Positions 16,973 through 25,635 of a stretch of 64,000 nucleotides of DNA are shown here, piece by piece (position 1 is the stretch's first letter; each line of letters begins with the position of its first letter). The notes beneath the pieces are model-generated. The model was not told the origin of the DNA. It saw only the letters and a list, made by a program, of their open reading frames with translations, and did not search any database. The translations under genes and the position numbers were made by a program. The stretch comes from JAPYTK01 sp964401935 (lineage in GTDB: Bacteria; Myxococcota_A; Polyangia; Polyangiales; Polyangiaceae), in assembly GCA_964401935.1 (NCBI GenBank), contig CAYOAL010000036.1:9256-73255 (forward strand), given 5' to 3'.

Positions 16973-17803
16973 ATGCCGAGCTCTTGGTCGTCGCTCCTCT
17001 CGCAACAACCGGCCCGGCGGCGGGTCGAACGTTACTGGCTCTGGTTCACGCCGGCGTGGGGGCTCGGGGCGGGGGTGATCATGCTCACCGGCCTCGCCGA
17101 GGGCTGGGGAGACGTCGAGCTCATGGTGTTCGGCGTGGTGATGATGGCGCTGGCGGTGGTGCCCCCCGTGGCGTGGCCTCACGCCGGCGAGCGGGGGCGT
17201 CCGTTCGCCGAGCGCACGGGCGTGAAGCTCGTCGTGGCGGTGACCGCGGTGTCGTTTCTGATGAACTACTTCTGCACGCCGTACTTCTTCGACGTGCTCC
17301 ACATGCACTACGGCTTCAACACGCGGATCAACATTCAGAACAACCCCGTCTTCCTCTACTTCACCACGGTCGCCTATTTCGCGACCTACTGCGTGCTGCT
17401 CTGCGTCGCCTTTCGCTGGTGTCGGCAGGTGCTGCGCGGAGGATGGCGGTGGCTTGCGGCGCTGGTGGCGCCGATGGGCGTGGCCTTTCTGGAGACCGCG
17501 CTCAACGCGAACCCGTTCATGCAGAGCCTGTTCTGTTTCGATGACCCACGCTTCATGCTCACCTTCGGAACCGTGAGCTACGGCGCCTGCTTCGTGTTCG
17601 TGCTCCCGGTGTGGCTTCACATCGACGAGGATGGGCCGACGCCCATGAGGGACATCGTCGTTCGCACCGGGGGCGCGATGATGGGGATCGTGATCGCGTT
17701 CGAGGTGCTGCGCTACGCGGTGGCGCCGCACTTCACCCTCGTGGTGGAGGGAGCCAACGGCCTGCGCGACTTCGCCACGAGCTGCCTCGTTCCACCTGGC
17801 TGA
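16973..17803 (+). CDS. Cycloeucalenol cycloisomerase-like membrane protein
   Basis: The ATG at 16973 follows GAGAGG and gives 276 residues with about six or seven membrane segments. Its sequence follows plant cycloeucalenol cycloisomerase (CPI1) along its length. It shares an early ERYWLWFTPAW, MNYFCTPYFFDVLHMHYGF (plant: GNYFWTHYFFKVLG), a NNPVFLYFTTVAYF segment, FLETALNANPF, and a late VLPVWLHIDED. CPI1 opens the 9,19-cyclopropane ring of cycloeucalenol during sterol synthesis. Some myxobacteria make sterols from oxidosqualene, so a sterol-isomerase role is plausible. No oxidosqualene cyclase or sterol demethylase is in the window. The frame is also open upstream, but that part is antisense to hemL. 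Confidence 0.78.
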   Translation: MPSSWSSLLSQQPARRRVERYWLWFTPAWGLGAGVIMLTGLAEGWGDVELMVFGVVMMALAVVPPVAWPHAGERGRPFAERTGVKLVVAVTAVSFLMNYFCTPYFFDVLHMHYGFNTRINIQNNPVFLYFTTVAYFATYCVLLCVAFRWCRQVLRGGWRWLAALVAPMGVAFLETALNANPFMQSLFCFDDPRFMLTFGTVSYGACFVFVLPVWLHIDEDGPTPMRDIVVRTGGAMMGIVIAFEVLRYAVAPHFTLVVEGANGLRDFATSCLVPPG

Positions 17804-17810
17804 TACGCCA

Positions 17811-17839
17811 CCCCCCGAGCTGCGGCCGACCTTGGGGGG
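17811..17839. terminator. Possible bidirectional hairpin between convergent genes
   Basis: CCCCCC (17811-17816) can pair with GGGGGG (17834-17839) with partial extension, in the 49-base gap between the convergent cycloisomerase-like gene and murB. There is no U-tract, so terminator activity is only a suggestion. Confidence 0.3.
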
Positions 17840-17852
17840 CGCGTGGGCGCCT

Positions 17853-18929
17853 TCAGGCACCCGAGAGCAGGGCCTCGGTCTCGTGGGGGAGGAAGCCGAG
17901 CAGGCGGGGTTCGGGCTGGAGCACCACGCCGAACGCGTGCTGGACGCCACGCTTCACCTCCACCGCGAAGTCGACGAGGGCTTGCGCGCTGGCGCCGCCT
18001 CGGTTGACGAGGGCGAGGCTGTGGCGCGAGGAGATGCCCACGGGGCCGCGGGTGGTGCCTCGCGTAAAGCCCGCGCGCTCGATGAGCCAGGCGGCGGAGA
18101 GCTTGATGCGTCCGTCGGGCGCGGGGTACGTCGGCAGGGCCTCGGAAGGTGCGCGCTCGGCCGCCCGGGCGCGCACCCCGTCGAGCTCGGAGGCGGCGAT
18201 GGTGGGGTTGACGAAGAACGAGCCGGCGCTCCTTCGGTTGTCGTCGGTGGGATCGAGGACCATCGACTTGTGGCGTCGCAGCCGCGTTACGGTGTCGCGC
18301 ACCTCGGCGAGGGAGGGCTCGACGCCGAGCTCGCGCTCGAGCTCCGCGTAGGCGATCTTGGGCGGCCCGTGGGGCACGAGACGCAGGCGCACCCGGGTGA
18401 TGACGTAGCGACCCTCCGCCTCCCGTTTGAACACCGAGTCGCGGTAGCGGAGCTCGCAAGCGGCCGCGTCGAGGAGCACGGCTGCGCCGCTCGTGCGCTC
18501 CACGGCCTCGACCCGCACGAGCGTCTCCGACAGCTCCTGGCCATAGGCGCCGATGTTCTGAATGGGAGCCGCGCCAGCGTCGCCGGGGATCGCGGAGAGG
18601 CACTCGAGCCCCGCGAGCTCGCGCTCGACGGCCCAGCGCACCACCTCGTCCCAGCTCGCCCCCGCGTCGACATCGACGGTCGCTTCGTCGACGGCGTGGA
18701 TGCCGGTCGCGCGGAGCCGCAGCACCAAGCCGTCGACGCCACGGTCGGCCACGAGCAGGTTGGAGCCACCGCCGATGACGCACACGTGGACGCCTCGTTC
18801 GCGGGCCCATGCGAGGGCCGCTTGCACCTCTTCGGGGCCCTTGGGCTCGGCAAAGAAGCGCGCCGTGCCTCCCACCTCGAGGGTGGTCCGAGGCGCGAGA
18901 GGTTCGTGCTCGCGCACGGTGATGGTCAT
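17853..18929 (-). CDS. murB: UDP-N-acetylmuramate dehydrogenase
   Basis: MurB reduces UDP-GlcNAc-enolpyruvate with NADPH and FAD to make UDP-MurNAc in the cytoplasm. FAD-binding motifs are IGGGSNLLVAD and AIPGDAGAAPIQNIGAYGQE. The active-site Ser is in RSAGSFFVNP, and a late SSRHSLALVNRGGA region closes the site. At 358 residues it is the larger, E. coli-like type I form. Its ATG at 18929 overlaps the stop of the upstream giant lipoprotein gene by four bases (ATGA), so translation is probably coupled, an odd pairing for a core cell-wall enzyme. Confidence 0.93.
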   Translation of the reverse strand: MTITVREHEPLAPRTTLEVGGTARFFAEPKGPEEVQAALAWARERGVHVCVIGGGSNLLVADRGVDGLVLRLRATGIHAVDEATVDVDAGASWDEVVRWAVERELAGLECLSAIPGDAGAAPIQNIGAYGQELSETLVRVEAVERTSGAAVLLDAAACELRYRDSVFKREAEGRYVITRVRLRLVPHGPPKIAYAELERELGVEPSLAEVRDTVTRLRRHKSMVLDPTDDNRRSAGSFFVNPTIAASELDGVRARAAERAPSEALPTYPAPDGRIKLSAAWLIERAGFTRGTTRGPVGISSRHSLALVNRGGASAQALVDFAVEVKRGVQHAFGVVLQPEPRLLGFLPHETEALLSGA

Positions 18930-21900
18930 GGCGAGCTCGCGGGGATCTCGACGCGGAGGGTGTGCATGAACCCGTCGTCCACCTCTTCGAGCGCCTTCGA
19001 GAACTCGGCGAAGGCCTCGGGCGCGATGGTGCCCACCGGGAGGTTGAGCGCGAACCGATCCACGATGACCCCGCCGTCGTGGGTGACGGTGCGCTCGGCC
19101 GTGAGGTAGTCACGCACCACCTTCACCGGGGCCGGGCTCTTCACCACGGCGGCTTGGGGGGGCAGCTTGATGGTTCGCTTCACCTGGTAGAGCAGAGGGG
19201 TGTCGATGGCGAGGGCGGTCTTGCGGTCGGCCTGTTGGGCGTAGCGGGCGCCGAGGGTGGTGGTGGCACCGCTCAGCCCGTGGACGGGGGTGATGCCGGG
19301 CAGCGCGTAGATCGGCTTGTCGCGCTGCTCGGGGCGCGCGAAGCCCACGAGCAAGATTTTGGCCTGCACCCGCACCTCCCAGGAGGTCTCGTCGCTCTCG
19401 AGCTTCACCTCCTGAACGTCGGCCCACGGCACCCAGGCGAGCACGACGCTCCGCAGCATCGCGTCCCGGTCGCTCCCCACCACCACCTCGAAGCGCTCGA
19501 CGAGCTGCTGGGCGGCGCGTCCGTAGAGCACGAGCGAGCACGTGCCGCTCGCGTCGCCCTGCGCGTCGAGCTCCAGATCGATCGCGATGCGATCCACGTC
19601 GGCCGACACGGGCACCTCGACGGTGAGCATCGTGCCATCGTTCCGCAGCGCCTTGCGACCGCGCAGCTCGGGGCTCACGCGCCCCGGGGGGAGAGGGGGC
19701 CCCTCGACGTCGGCGTCGATCCAGGCGACGGTCCCCTCCCACTCGGCGCGGACGAGGGGGTGGGTGAAGCGGCCGGTGTGGGGAGGAAAGCCTGGCGCTG
19801 CGCTCCAAGGACGCGACTCGGCCACCACGATCTCGCTCACGACGCCGAGCTCGCGGAGGGCACGATGCACCACCCACGTCCGGCTGCCGACGCCGCGCTC
19901 GAGCATGGTGCGCGCCGTCTCGCGCTGCGCGCCCCCTCCCATCGAGGCGGCCCAGTCGCTGAGGGCGCCGGGGTCGCTCTGTTTGAGCGCCTTGCCCGCG
20001 GCGGCGACGACGCGACCGACGCGCTTGGCCGTGTCCTGCTCGTCTCCCACCGCCGCTCCCACCCACGACTTCATGAATGGATCGCGGTCGTCGAGAGTGC
20101 GGTGGAGGGCAGCGAGCGCGGCGGCGATGCGCGGGTAGCTGTCGGTGCCGAAGCTCAGCGCGGCTCGCGCTTCGAGCGGTGGGACGCCCGTCTCGATGCG
20201 CCGCGGCGGGCGGTTGTTGAGCCTCCACGTGGTGGTGCTGCTCGTGCCCGAGACGACCGTGCTGCCTTCGCCGAGCAGCCCATGCGACCACAGCGAGAGC
20301 TTCACGCTCTCCGCGCGTCGAAACGTGATCTGCCCCTCGCGGATGCTCGTTCGCGGGGGCAACAGGTCGGGCGTGTCGACCGTGAGCTGACCGTTGTCGT
20401 CGGGGAGGGCCCAGCCCATCACCAGCGCCTCCACGTAGTCGCCAGCCTGGAGCTGCGACAGATCGGTGTCGCCTTGGGCGCCTTGGGCCCCCGGATCCGG
20501 ATCGAGGACCCGTCCATCCTTCTTGTAGATGCGCCGTCGCAAGCTGCGGCTCTCCTGGCGGCCTTCGATGCGAGGGGCGCCCATCCACGTGCCCGACGCG
20601 ACGTCGAGGGTGCCGCTGACGCGCCGCAGGTCGTAGAGCCAGTAGTGCAACAGGCCCGAGCCTTGGAGCTCGTAGTGCTCGAGTCGTCGGAGCACCGCGG
20701 TGCCTGCGCCGGGGAGAAAGGCGTCTTTGCGATCCTGCGCCACGAGCGCCGCGCCCGCCTGCTCGAGGGTGGCCGCGGGATCGGTGAACACCCCGAGCAG
20801 CCGGGCGAGCGGCTCGTACGCGTAGGGGGCGTCGGCGGCGCCGAGCATGTCGGCGGTGAACCGTCGCGCGCCGGCGGGTGCCTCGTCGCTCCCCACGAAG
20901 AGTCCGAGCAGGCTCAGCGTTCGTTGGGCAGGGGGCATGGCGTCGTAGATCTGCAGCGCCTCCGCCTGCTTGCCGTGCGCCAACAGCTCGTTCACCTCCA
21001 GCGGCCTCAGGATCGCTTTCGAGCCTCGGAGATCGCGCAGGCGCTCCAGCTCGGCGAGGGTGCCGTTGAGGTCGGAGCGCGCGATGTGGGCCTCGAGGCA
21101 ACGAAGGCTGGCCCGGCTGGTGCCGCCCCGACAGGCCGCGTCGAGGAGCGCGGGTCCGTGACGCGCGAACAAGCGGGCGTCGAGATCGGCCACCATGGGC
21201 GCGTTGGCGACGCGTCCGCTGAGCGCGTCGTAGGCCACCCGCGCGACGTCGGTGAGATCGGTCGCGTTGGCCTGCAACGCCACGTAGGCGAGCTCGAGAG
21301 GGCTGAGCGTCGTGGTCCACCGGCTCGTGCCTTCGGTGACCGAGAGCTTCGCGAACGCGGCGTACACGCCGGTGCCGAAGCCCTTCCGGTCTTCCTCGGC
21401 GATGGCGTCGTAGAGCCGTGCCTCCCAGCATCGTGGGCAGCCCTCGGCGGCCCTCGCCGCGGCGGCGGCCACCTGCATCCGCAGCTGGTTGCGTGGCAGG
21501 TGCTCGGCGGCTTGCAGCGCTCGCACCCGCAGCAGATCGAGCTCGAACGGTGGGGCGTCGTTGGGGTGGCCTTCGAGGGCCGCCACCGCGCGGCGCGACT
21601 CTCCCAGCGCGAGCCACCCGCCTACGGCGACGGCAAGCTCGTGGGGGCCGGGGGCGGGCGAGACGTCGACCGAGCCGGCGCGGGTCGCTCGCGCCGTGGC
21701 CAGCTCTCCGCGGCGTGGCGCCATGGTCTCGAGCGGCTGGCCCTGCTCGTCCCACAGCTGGAGCGCCACGCGGTTTCCGTCGTGGCGATAGGCGAGGCGC
21801 AGCACCACGCGGAGCCGGCCCGCTTCGGCGTGCACCAGCCCGAGGCGCGTGGTCTGGGAGCCGCCGGCGGCAAACTCGCGGTTGATCACTCGGCGTCCGC

Positions 21901-22711
21901 CCACGTCGAGCACGGCGGCGTTCGCGCTGGTGAGCGCGACGTACACGTTCTGGGCGCGCGGGATGTTCACGTCGACCACGAGCACCCGCAGTCCGACGAG
22001 AGGGCTCGTCTCGTCGATGGGGAGCGCGCAGGCGTCGGCGAGCACGGTCTCGACGACGGCGCGGTTGGCGAAGGGTGCCACGCCGGGCAGCTCGGCCGGC
22101 ATCGGTGTGGTCGGCCCGATCGGCGAGGGGGCGTCGAGGGCGGTGACCCCAGGCCACGCGAGGGGGCCGGCGAGCGCGGCGCGCTGCACGCAGCCGCTCC
22201 GTCGGCGCCACGTGTGCGCGTCCTTGGCGGCGCCGACCCGCAGCGCCAGATCGTGGAGCGCAGTGGCGATGAGCCCGCGCATGAACGGCGTCCCGAGCTC
22301 GCTCGCCCAGGCGTTGCGGAGCCGCCCGGTGGTCTCCTGAAGGGCCTCGAGCGAGCGATGGGCGACGGCATGCTCCACGCCTTCCAGGCCGCTCACCTCC
22401 CGCCACACGAGCGCATCGAGCGCGGCGGCGAGGGCGGCGAAGGCGTGGGGGTCCTGGGGCCGGGTGAGGGCGTGCTCGACGACCGCGAGGTAGCTCTTGG
22501 CGTCGAGGGGCTCGATCGCCTCGCGGCGGAGCGCCTCGACGTAGAGCGAGGCGAGGGGAGGCTCCTGCCCGGGTGGCGGCGTCTTCGGTGGCGCGCCGCA
22601 CCCCATCACGACGAGGGCCACGAACATCGCGAGGGCGAGCTCGAGGTGCACGGGGCGTGTGCGAGGCCGAGGCCGAGGAGCGGGGGCGAGCGCGAGGGGC
22701 GAGCGCGTCAT
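18926..22711 (-). CDS. Giant lipoprotein with DUF3857/transglutaminase-like C-terminal part
   Basis: The ATG at 22711 gives a signal peptide ending in VVMGC, a lipobox; an ATG six codons upstream is also possible. The mature protein of about 1220 residues is helical and TPR-like through the first half (for example LEALQETTGRLRNAW). A DUF3857-like segment follows (RIYKKDGRVLDPDPG, LQAGDYVEALVMGW). The C-terminal region aligns with transglutaminase-like domains (RALRELGVVSEIVV, FTHPLVRAEW, VAWIDADV). The position of the usual catalytic Cys appears to be Ser (about residue 941), while the His and Asp remain, so it may be an inactive binding domain. Secretion to the periplasm or outer membrane is expected. 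It is coupled to murB downstream. Confidence 0.72.
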   Translation of the reverse strand: MTRSPLALAPAPRPRPRTRPVHLELALAMFVALVVMGCGAPPKTPPPGQEPPLASLYVEALRREAIEPLDAKSYLAVVEHALTRPQDPHAFAALAAALDALVWREVSGLEGVEHAVAHRSLEALQETTGRLRNAWASELGTPFMRGLIATALHDLALRVGAAKDAHTWRRRSGCVQRAALAGPLAWPGVTALDAPSPIGPTTPMPAELPGVAPFANRAVVETVLADACALPIDETSPLVGLRVLVVDVNIPRAQNVYVALTSANAAVLDVGGRRVINREFAAGGSQTTRLGLVHAEAGRLRVVLRLAYRHDGNRVALQLWDEQGQPLETMAPRRGELATARATRAGSVDVSPAPGPHELAVAVGGWLALGESRRAVAALEGHPNDAPPFELDLLRVRALQAAEHLPRNQLRMQVAAAAARAAEGCPRCWEARLYDAIAEEDRKGFGTGVYAAFAKLSVTEGTSRWTTTLSPLELAYVALQANATDLTDVARVAYDALSGRVANAPMVADLDARLFARHGPALLDAACRGGTSRASLRCLEAHIARSDLNGTLAELERLRDLRGSKAILRPLEVNELLAHGKQAEALQIYDAMPPAQRTLSLLGLFVGSDEAPAGARRFTADMLGAADAPYAYEPLARLLGVFTDPAATLEQAGAALVAQDRKDAFLPGAGTAVLRRLEHYELQGSGLLHYWLYDLRRVSGTLDVASGTWMGAPRIEGRQESRSLRRRIYKKDGRVLDPDPGAQGAQGDTDLSQLQAGDYVEALVMGWALPDDNGQLTVDTPDLLPPRTSIREGQITFRRAESVKLSLWSHGLLGEGSTVVSGTSSTTTWRLNNRPPRRIETGVPPLEARAALSFGTDSYPRIAAALAALHRTLDDRDPFMKSWVGAAVGDEQDTAKRVGRVVAAAGKALKQSDPGALSDWAASMGGGAQRETARTMLERGVGSRTWVVHRALRELGVVSEIVVAESRPWSAAPGFPPHTGRFTHPLVRAEWEGTVAWIDADVEGPPLPPGRVSPELRGRKALRNDGTMLTVEVPVSADVDRIAIDLELDAQGDASGTCSLVLYGRAAQQLVERFEVVVGSDRDAMLRSVVLAWVPWADVQEVKLESDETSWEVRVQAKILLVGFARPEQRDKPIYALPGITPVHGLSGATTTLGARYAQQADRKTALAIDTPLLYQVKRTIKLPPQAAVVKSPAPVKVVRDYLTAERTVTHDGGVIVDRFALNLPVGTIAPEAFAEFSKALEEVDDGFMHTLRVEIPASSP

Positions 22712-22784
22712 GGGCGCACCTTGCCGCATGTCCCCGACAGCGCAAAGCGCCCCGAGAGCGCCGGTCGGGTCCGGCCCCGCTGCG

Positions 22785-23759
22785 TCACCAGCGGAGGGTC
22801 GCGCTGGCGCCGGTGGGGCTCACGTCGAGCTTCAGCTCGAGCGCGCTCGCTGCCGGCTCCTCGGAGGTGGTGAGGCTCACCACCACCAGCGTGACGCCCA
22901 CCGCCGTGAGCACGCCGCCGGCGATGAACAGGGCGGTCGACACCGTCGCCGCCTGGATCGCGTCGTCGTTGAGCGCGAGGCCCGCGGCGCCACAGTTGTA
23001 GCTCTCGTCGCACCCGTCTGGCGGGGCGAGCGCCTTCGACTCGTCGTCTTTGCTCTTGGCGATGCCGCCGAAGACGCCGCCGACCACCATGCCCACGATC
23101 CCCACGCCACCGGCCACGAAGCCCGCGATCATGAGCCCATCCACGCCACCACCGCCGGCGCCGGCGCCGGGGTCGGGATCGGTCGAGGTTCCATCGCTGC
23201 TCGGCACCTCCAGCAGCACCTCTTCGGACGCGCCCTCTGCCAACTCCACCACCTTGGTCGAGCGCTTGCCGTTCACTTCGACGGTGATCGTCACCTTGCC
23301 TGGGTCGACGGGGACGGGCTTGTCGAGCTCGTCCCGGGTGAGGGCCCGCGCCGGCGCCGTGCCGAGCTCCACGCGAACGACCGCCCCGCTGGGTGCGTCG
23401 GCGGGCATCACGAGGGTGAGCTTGGGGATGCGCGCGCCGAGCGCCTCGGCTTTGCTCGCCGCTTCTGCCTTGCGCGGATCGTCGAGGCGCGCCCCGAGCT
23501 CGGCGGCCATGCGCCACACCTCGAGCGCGCGCACCAGCCGCCCTCGGCTCTCTTCACAGAGCCCGAGGTTGAGCAGCGTCCCCACCCGGGGATCGAGCGC
23601 GTGGCTCTCCTCGAACTTCGCGCAGGCCACGTTGTAGTCTTTGCTGTCCATCGCCTCGCGGCCTTCCTTGAACAGCTGCAAGGCCTGGTCGGCTTGGGCG
23701 AGCGCTACGGCAGGGAGGAGCGTGAGCACGAGGCCAACGAACAACGAGAACCAACGCAT
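22785..23759 (-). CDS. TPR protein with PEGA-like domain and two membrane segments
   Basis: The ATG at 23759 begins a cleavable signal (MRWFSLFVGLVLTLLPAVAL, cut near ALA-QA). Residues 25-105 form TPR-like helices (ALQLFKEGREAMDSKDYNVA, DPRVGTLLNLGLCEES), a common myxobacterial arrangement. A PEGA-like beta domain follows, then a Gly-rich membrane segment (about 205-230) and a second membrane segment (about 275-300). The start is only 30 bases after the kinase stop, so the two are probably co-transcribed and may act in one signalling or envelope pathway. The function is not known. Confidence 0.75.
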   Translation of the reverse strand: MRWFSLFVGLVLTLLPAVALAQADQALQLFKEGREAMDSKDYNVACAKFEESHALDPRVGTLLNLGLCEESRGRLVRALEVWRMAAELGARLDDPRKAEAASKAEALGARIPKLTLVMPADAPSGAVVRVELGTAPARALTRDELDKPVPVDPGKVTITVEVNGKRSTKVVELAEGASEEVLLEVPSSDGTSTDPDPGAGAGGGGVDGLMIAGFVAGGVGIVGMVVGGVFGGIAKSKDDESKALAPPDGCDESYNCGAAGLALNDDAIQAATVSTALFIAGGVLTAVGVTLVVVSLTTSEEPAASALELKLDVSPTGASATLRW

Positions 23760-23789
23760 GGAGCCCGAGCGTACCATCGAAGCCGCCGG

Positions 23790-25514
23790 TCACTGAAAGG
23801 AGTAAGGATCGGGCTTCTTGCCGGATGCGGGCGCTGGTGCTGGCGGCGGAGGCGGCGGAGCGGCTCGTCGCCGTGGGGACGGTGTGGGCAGGACCGGGGC
23901 CGGTCGGGGCGCGGTGACGCTCGAGCCCGACGCGAGCGGCGCGCTCGAGGTGGTGCTCGCGGAGGGGGCGGCGCTCGGCGCCGGCTCGTCGAGATCGACG
24001 ACGGGGTCGGACGTCGGCTCCGACGCGCCGAGACCGGCGGGCCGCGGGTCGCTCGGACGCTCTTCGCTCGGTCGGGGGTCGGTCGGCACCGCTCGGGTCT
24101 CGCTCGACGTGCCGCTGCTGAGCGACGTGACGAGGACGAGCCCACCCACGCCGACGACGCCGAACGCGAGGAGGGCGAGCACCACCCAGCGCGAGCTGCG
24201 CTGGGGTGGCTTGCTGCCGGGGCGCGTCGTCGCGCCCAACGTGTTGGGCTTGCGGGCGGCGAGCGCGAGCGCCTCGGCGTGCCCTGGCGCTCCGGCTTGG
24301 AGCGTGCCCCACGCGCCGCTCTCCGACGCTTGAGGGTATGCTCCGCTCTGGGACGCAGGAGCGTACGCTCCGCTCCGGGACGCGGGGCCCCACGCGCCGG
24401 TGGTCGCGGGCACCGCTTTTGTGATGGCAGGAGCGAGGCCGACCGTCTGGCCGATGATGGGGGTGGTGTGCTGCGGGAAGCGCCCCGACTCGAGCGCGCT
24501 CGCCGAGACGGGGGCGCGGGGCACGGGCGCGGGTGGGGCGCCAGGCATGACGTTGAGCGCGGTGGGCGTGTCGGCGCCGCGGCGGAGACCGCGGGCCGAG
24601 CGCACGGCGCTCTCGAGCAGCGCGAACGCTTCTCGTGCGCTCTGTGGCCGCTCCAGCATGTCGATCGACAGCATGCGCTTGAGCGGCTCGTCGAAGGCGG
24701 TCCCCAGGCTCGGGCAGCGCTCCGAGGCGTTGGGACGCGGCGCGAGGGTGTGCATGTTCATCAGCGACAGCAGGCTGTCGGCCTCGAACGGCGCGTAGCC
24801 GGTGAGGGCCTCGAAGCACACCACGCCGAACGCGTAGATGTCGGTGGGAACGTCCACGTCTTTGCCGAAGCACTGCTCGGGCGACATGTAGCGCGGCGTC
24901 CCGATCGGCGCGCCGGTGGTGGTTTGGTGGTGGGAGAGCCCCTTGGCCTCGCCGGTGAGCTTCGCCACGCCGAAGTCGACGAGCTTGGGCGTGATCCCGC
25001 CGCTTGGTTCGCGGTGGAGGAAGATGTTGTCCGGCTTGAGGTCGCGATGGACGATGCCTTTGTCGTGCGCGGCCTGCAGCGCCTCGCTCACGCCGCGCAT
25101 CACCGCGAGCAGCTCTTCGGGCTCGATCCGCGTGCGCTCGGCGAGCATCTCTTCGAAGCTCTGCCCTTCGAGCAGCTCCATCACGAAGTAGTGCCGGCCG
25201 TCGTCGAGCGTTCCGATGTTGAAGATGTCGACGATGTTCTGGTGGCGGATCGTGTTGACCGCCCGCGCCTCGGCGACGAACCGCGCCACCACGTCGCGAT
25301 CTGCCGACAGATCCTTGTTGAGCACCTTCACCGCGGCGCGCTTGCCGATGAGCGGATGGGTGGCGCGGTACACCGTGGCGAAGCCCCCTTCGCCGAGCGG
25401 GATATCCACCACGTAGTCGCCCACGCGCGTGCCCGGCGCCAAGAGCTTCTCGAAGCGCTCGCGCAGCGTGGGCCCATCCGTGTTCGGGTCGTGGTGGTCG
25501 GAATGATCGGGCAT
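23790..25514 (-). CDS. Membrane-anchored Ser/Thr protein kinase
   Basis: A cytoplasmic Hanks-type kinase domain occupies about residues 33-300. The glycine loop GEGGFATVY is at 41-49, the ATP-binding Lys is Lys63, the catalytic loop is HRDLKPDN, the Mg-binding motif is DFG, and the activation segment has GTPRYMSPEQ. All key residues are present, so it should be active. A Pro/Ser/Ala linker with 9-residue repeats follows, then one membrane segment (VVLALLAFGVVGVGGLVLV). The extracellular tail is low-complexity Ser/Pro/Ala with no sensor domain. I prefer the ATG at 25514 to the GTG at 25529. It precedes the TPR/PEGA gene by 30 bases. Confidence 0.9.
   Translation of the reverse strand: MPDHSDHHDPNTDGPTLRERFEKLLAPGTRVGDYVVDIPLGEGGFATVYRATHPLIGKRAAVKVLNKDLSADRDVVARFVAEARAVNTIRHQNIVDIFNIGTLDDGRHYFVMELLEGQSFEEMLAERTRIEPEELLAVMRGVSEALQAAHDKGIVHRDLKPDNIFLHREPSGGITPKLVDFGVAKLTGEAKGLSHHQTTTGAPIGTPRYMSPEQCFGKDVDVPTDIYAFGVVCFEALTGYAPFEADSLLSLMNMHTLAPRPNASERCPSLGTAFDEPLKRMLSIDMLERPQSAREAFALLESAVRSARGLRRGADTPTALNVMPGAPPAPVPRAPVSASALESGRFPQHTTPIIGQTVGLAPAITKAVPATTGAWGPASRSGAYAPASQSGAYPQASESGAWGTLQAGAPGHAEALALAARKPNTLGATTRPGSKPPQRSSRWVVLALLAFGVVGVGGLVLVTSLSSGTSSETRAVPTDPRPSEERPSDPRPAGLGASEPTSDPVVDLDEPAPSAAPSASTTSSAPLASGSSVTAPRPAPVLPTPSPRRRAAPPPPPPAPAPASGKKPDPYSFQ
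24316..24396 (-). repeat. Three 27-bp tandem repeats in kinase linker
   Basis: Units at 24316-24342, 24343-24369 and 24370-24396 are 27 bases each and diverged, coding for 9-residue repeats of the form SGAYxxASx in the juxtamembrane linker of the kinase. They lengthen a disordered, Ser-rich linker that could be autophosphorylated. Confidence 0.75.
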
Positions 25515-25635
25515 GACGCCGGACCCCACAGCGTATCGTTCCGAGTCGGCCTGGACAAGCCGGCCGTTGTAGAACTGCGCGGCGCCGGGCTCTGCCCGTC
25601 ACGGGGCCCTTCAGGCGGTCCTTCGGGGGGGGGCC

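Noticed and set aside
18962..22873. Very long plus-strand frame antisense to the giant lipoprotein
   Set aside because: Composition is His/Arg/Gly/Val-rich typical of an antisense shadow in GC-rich DNA; no domain, and the minus strand has a signal peptide and a murB overlap.
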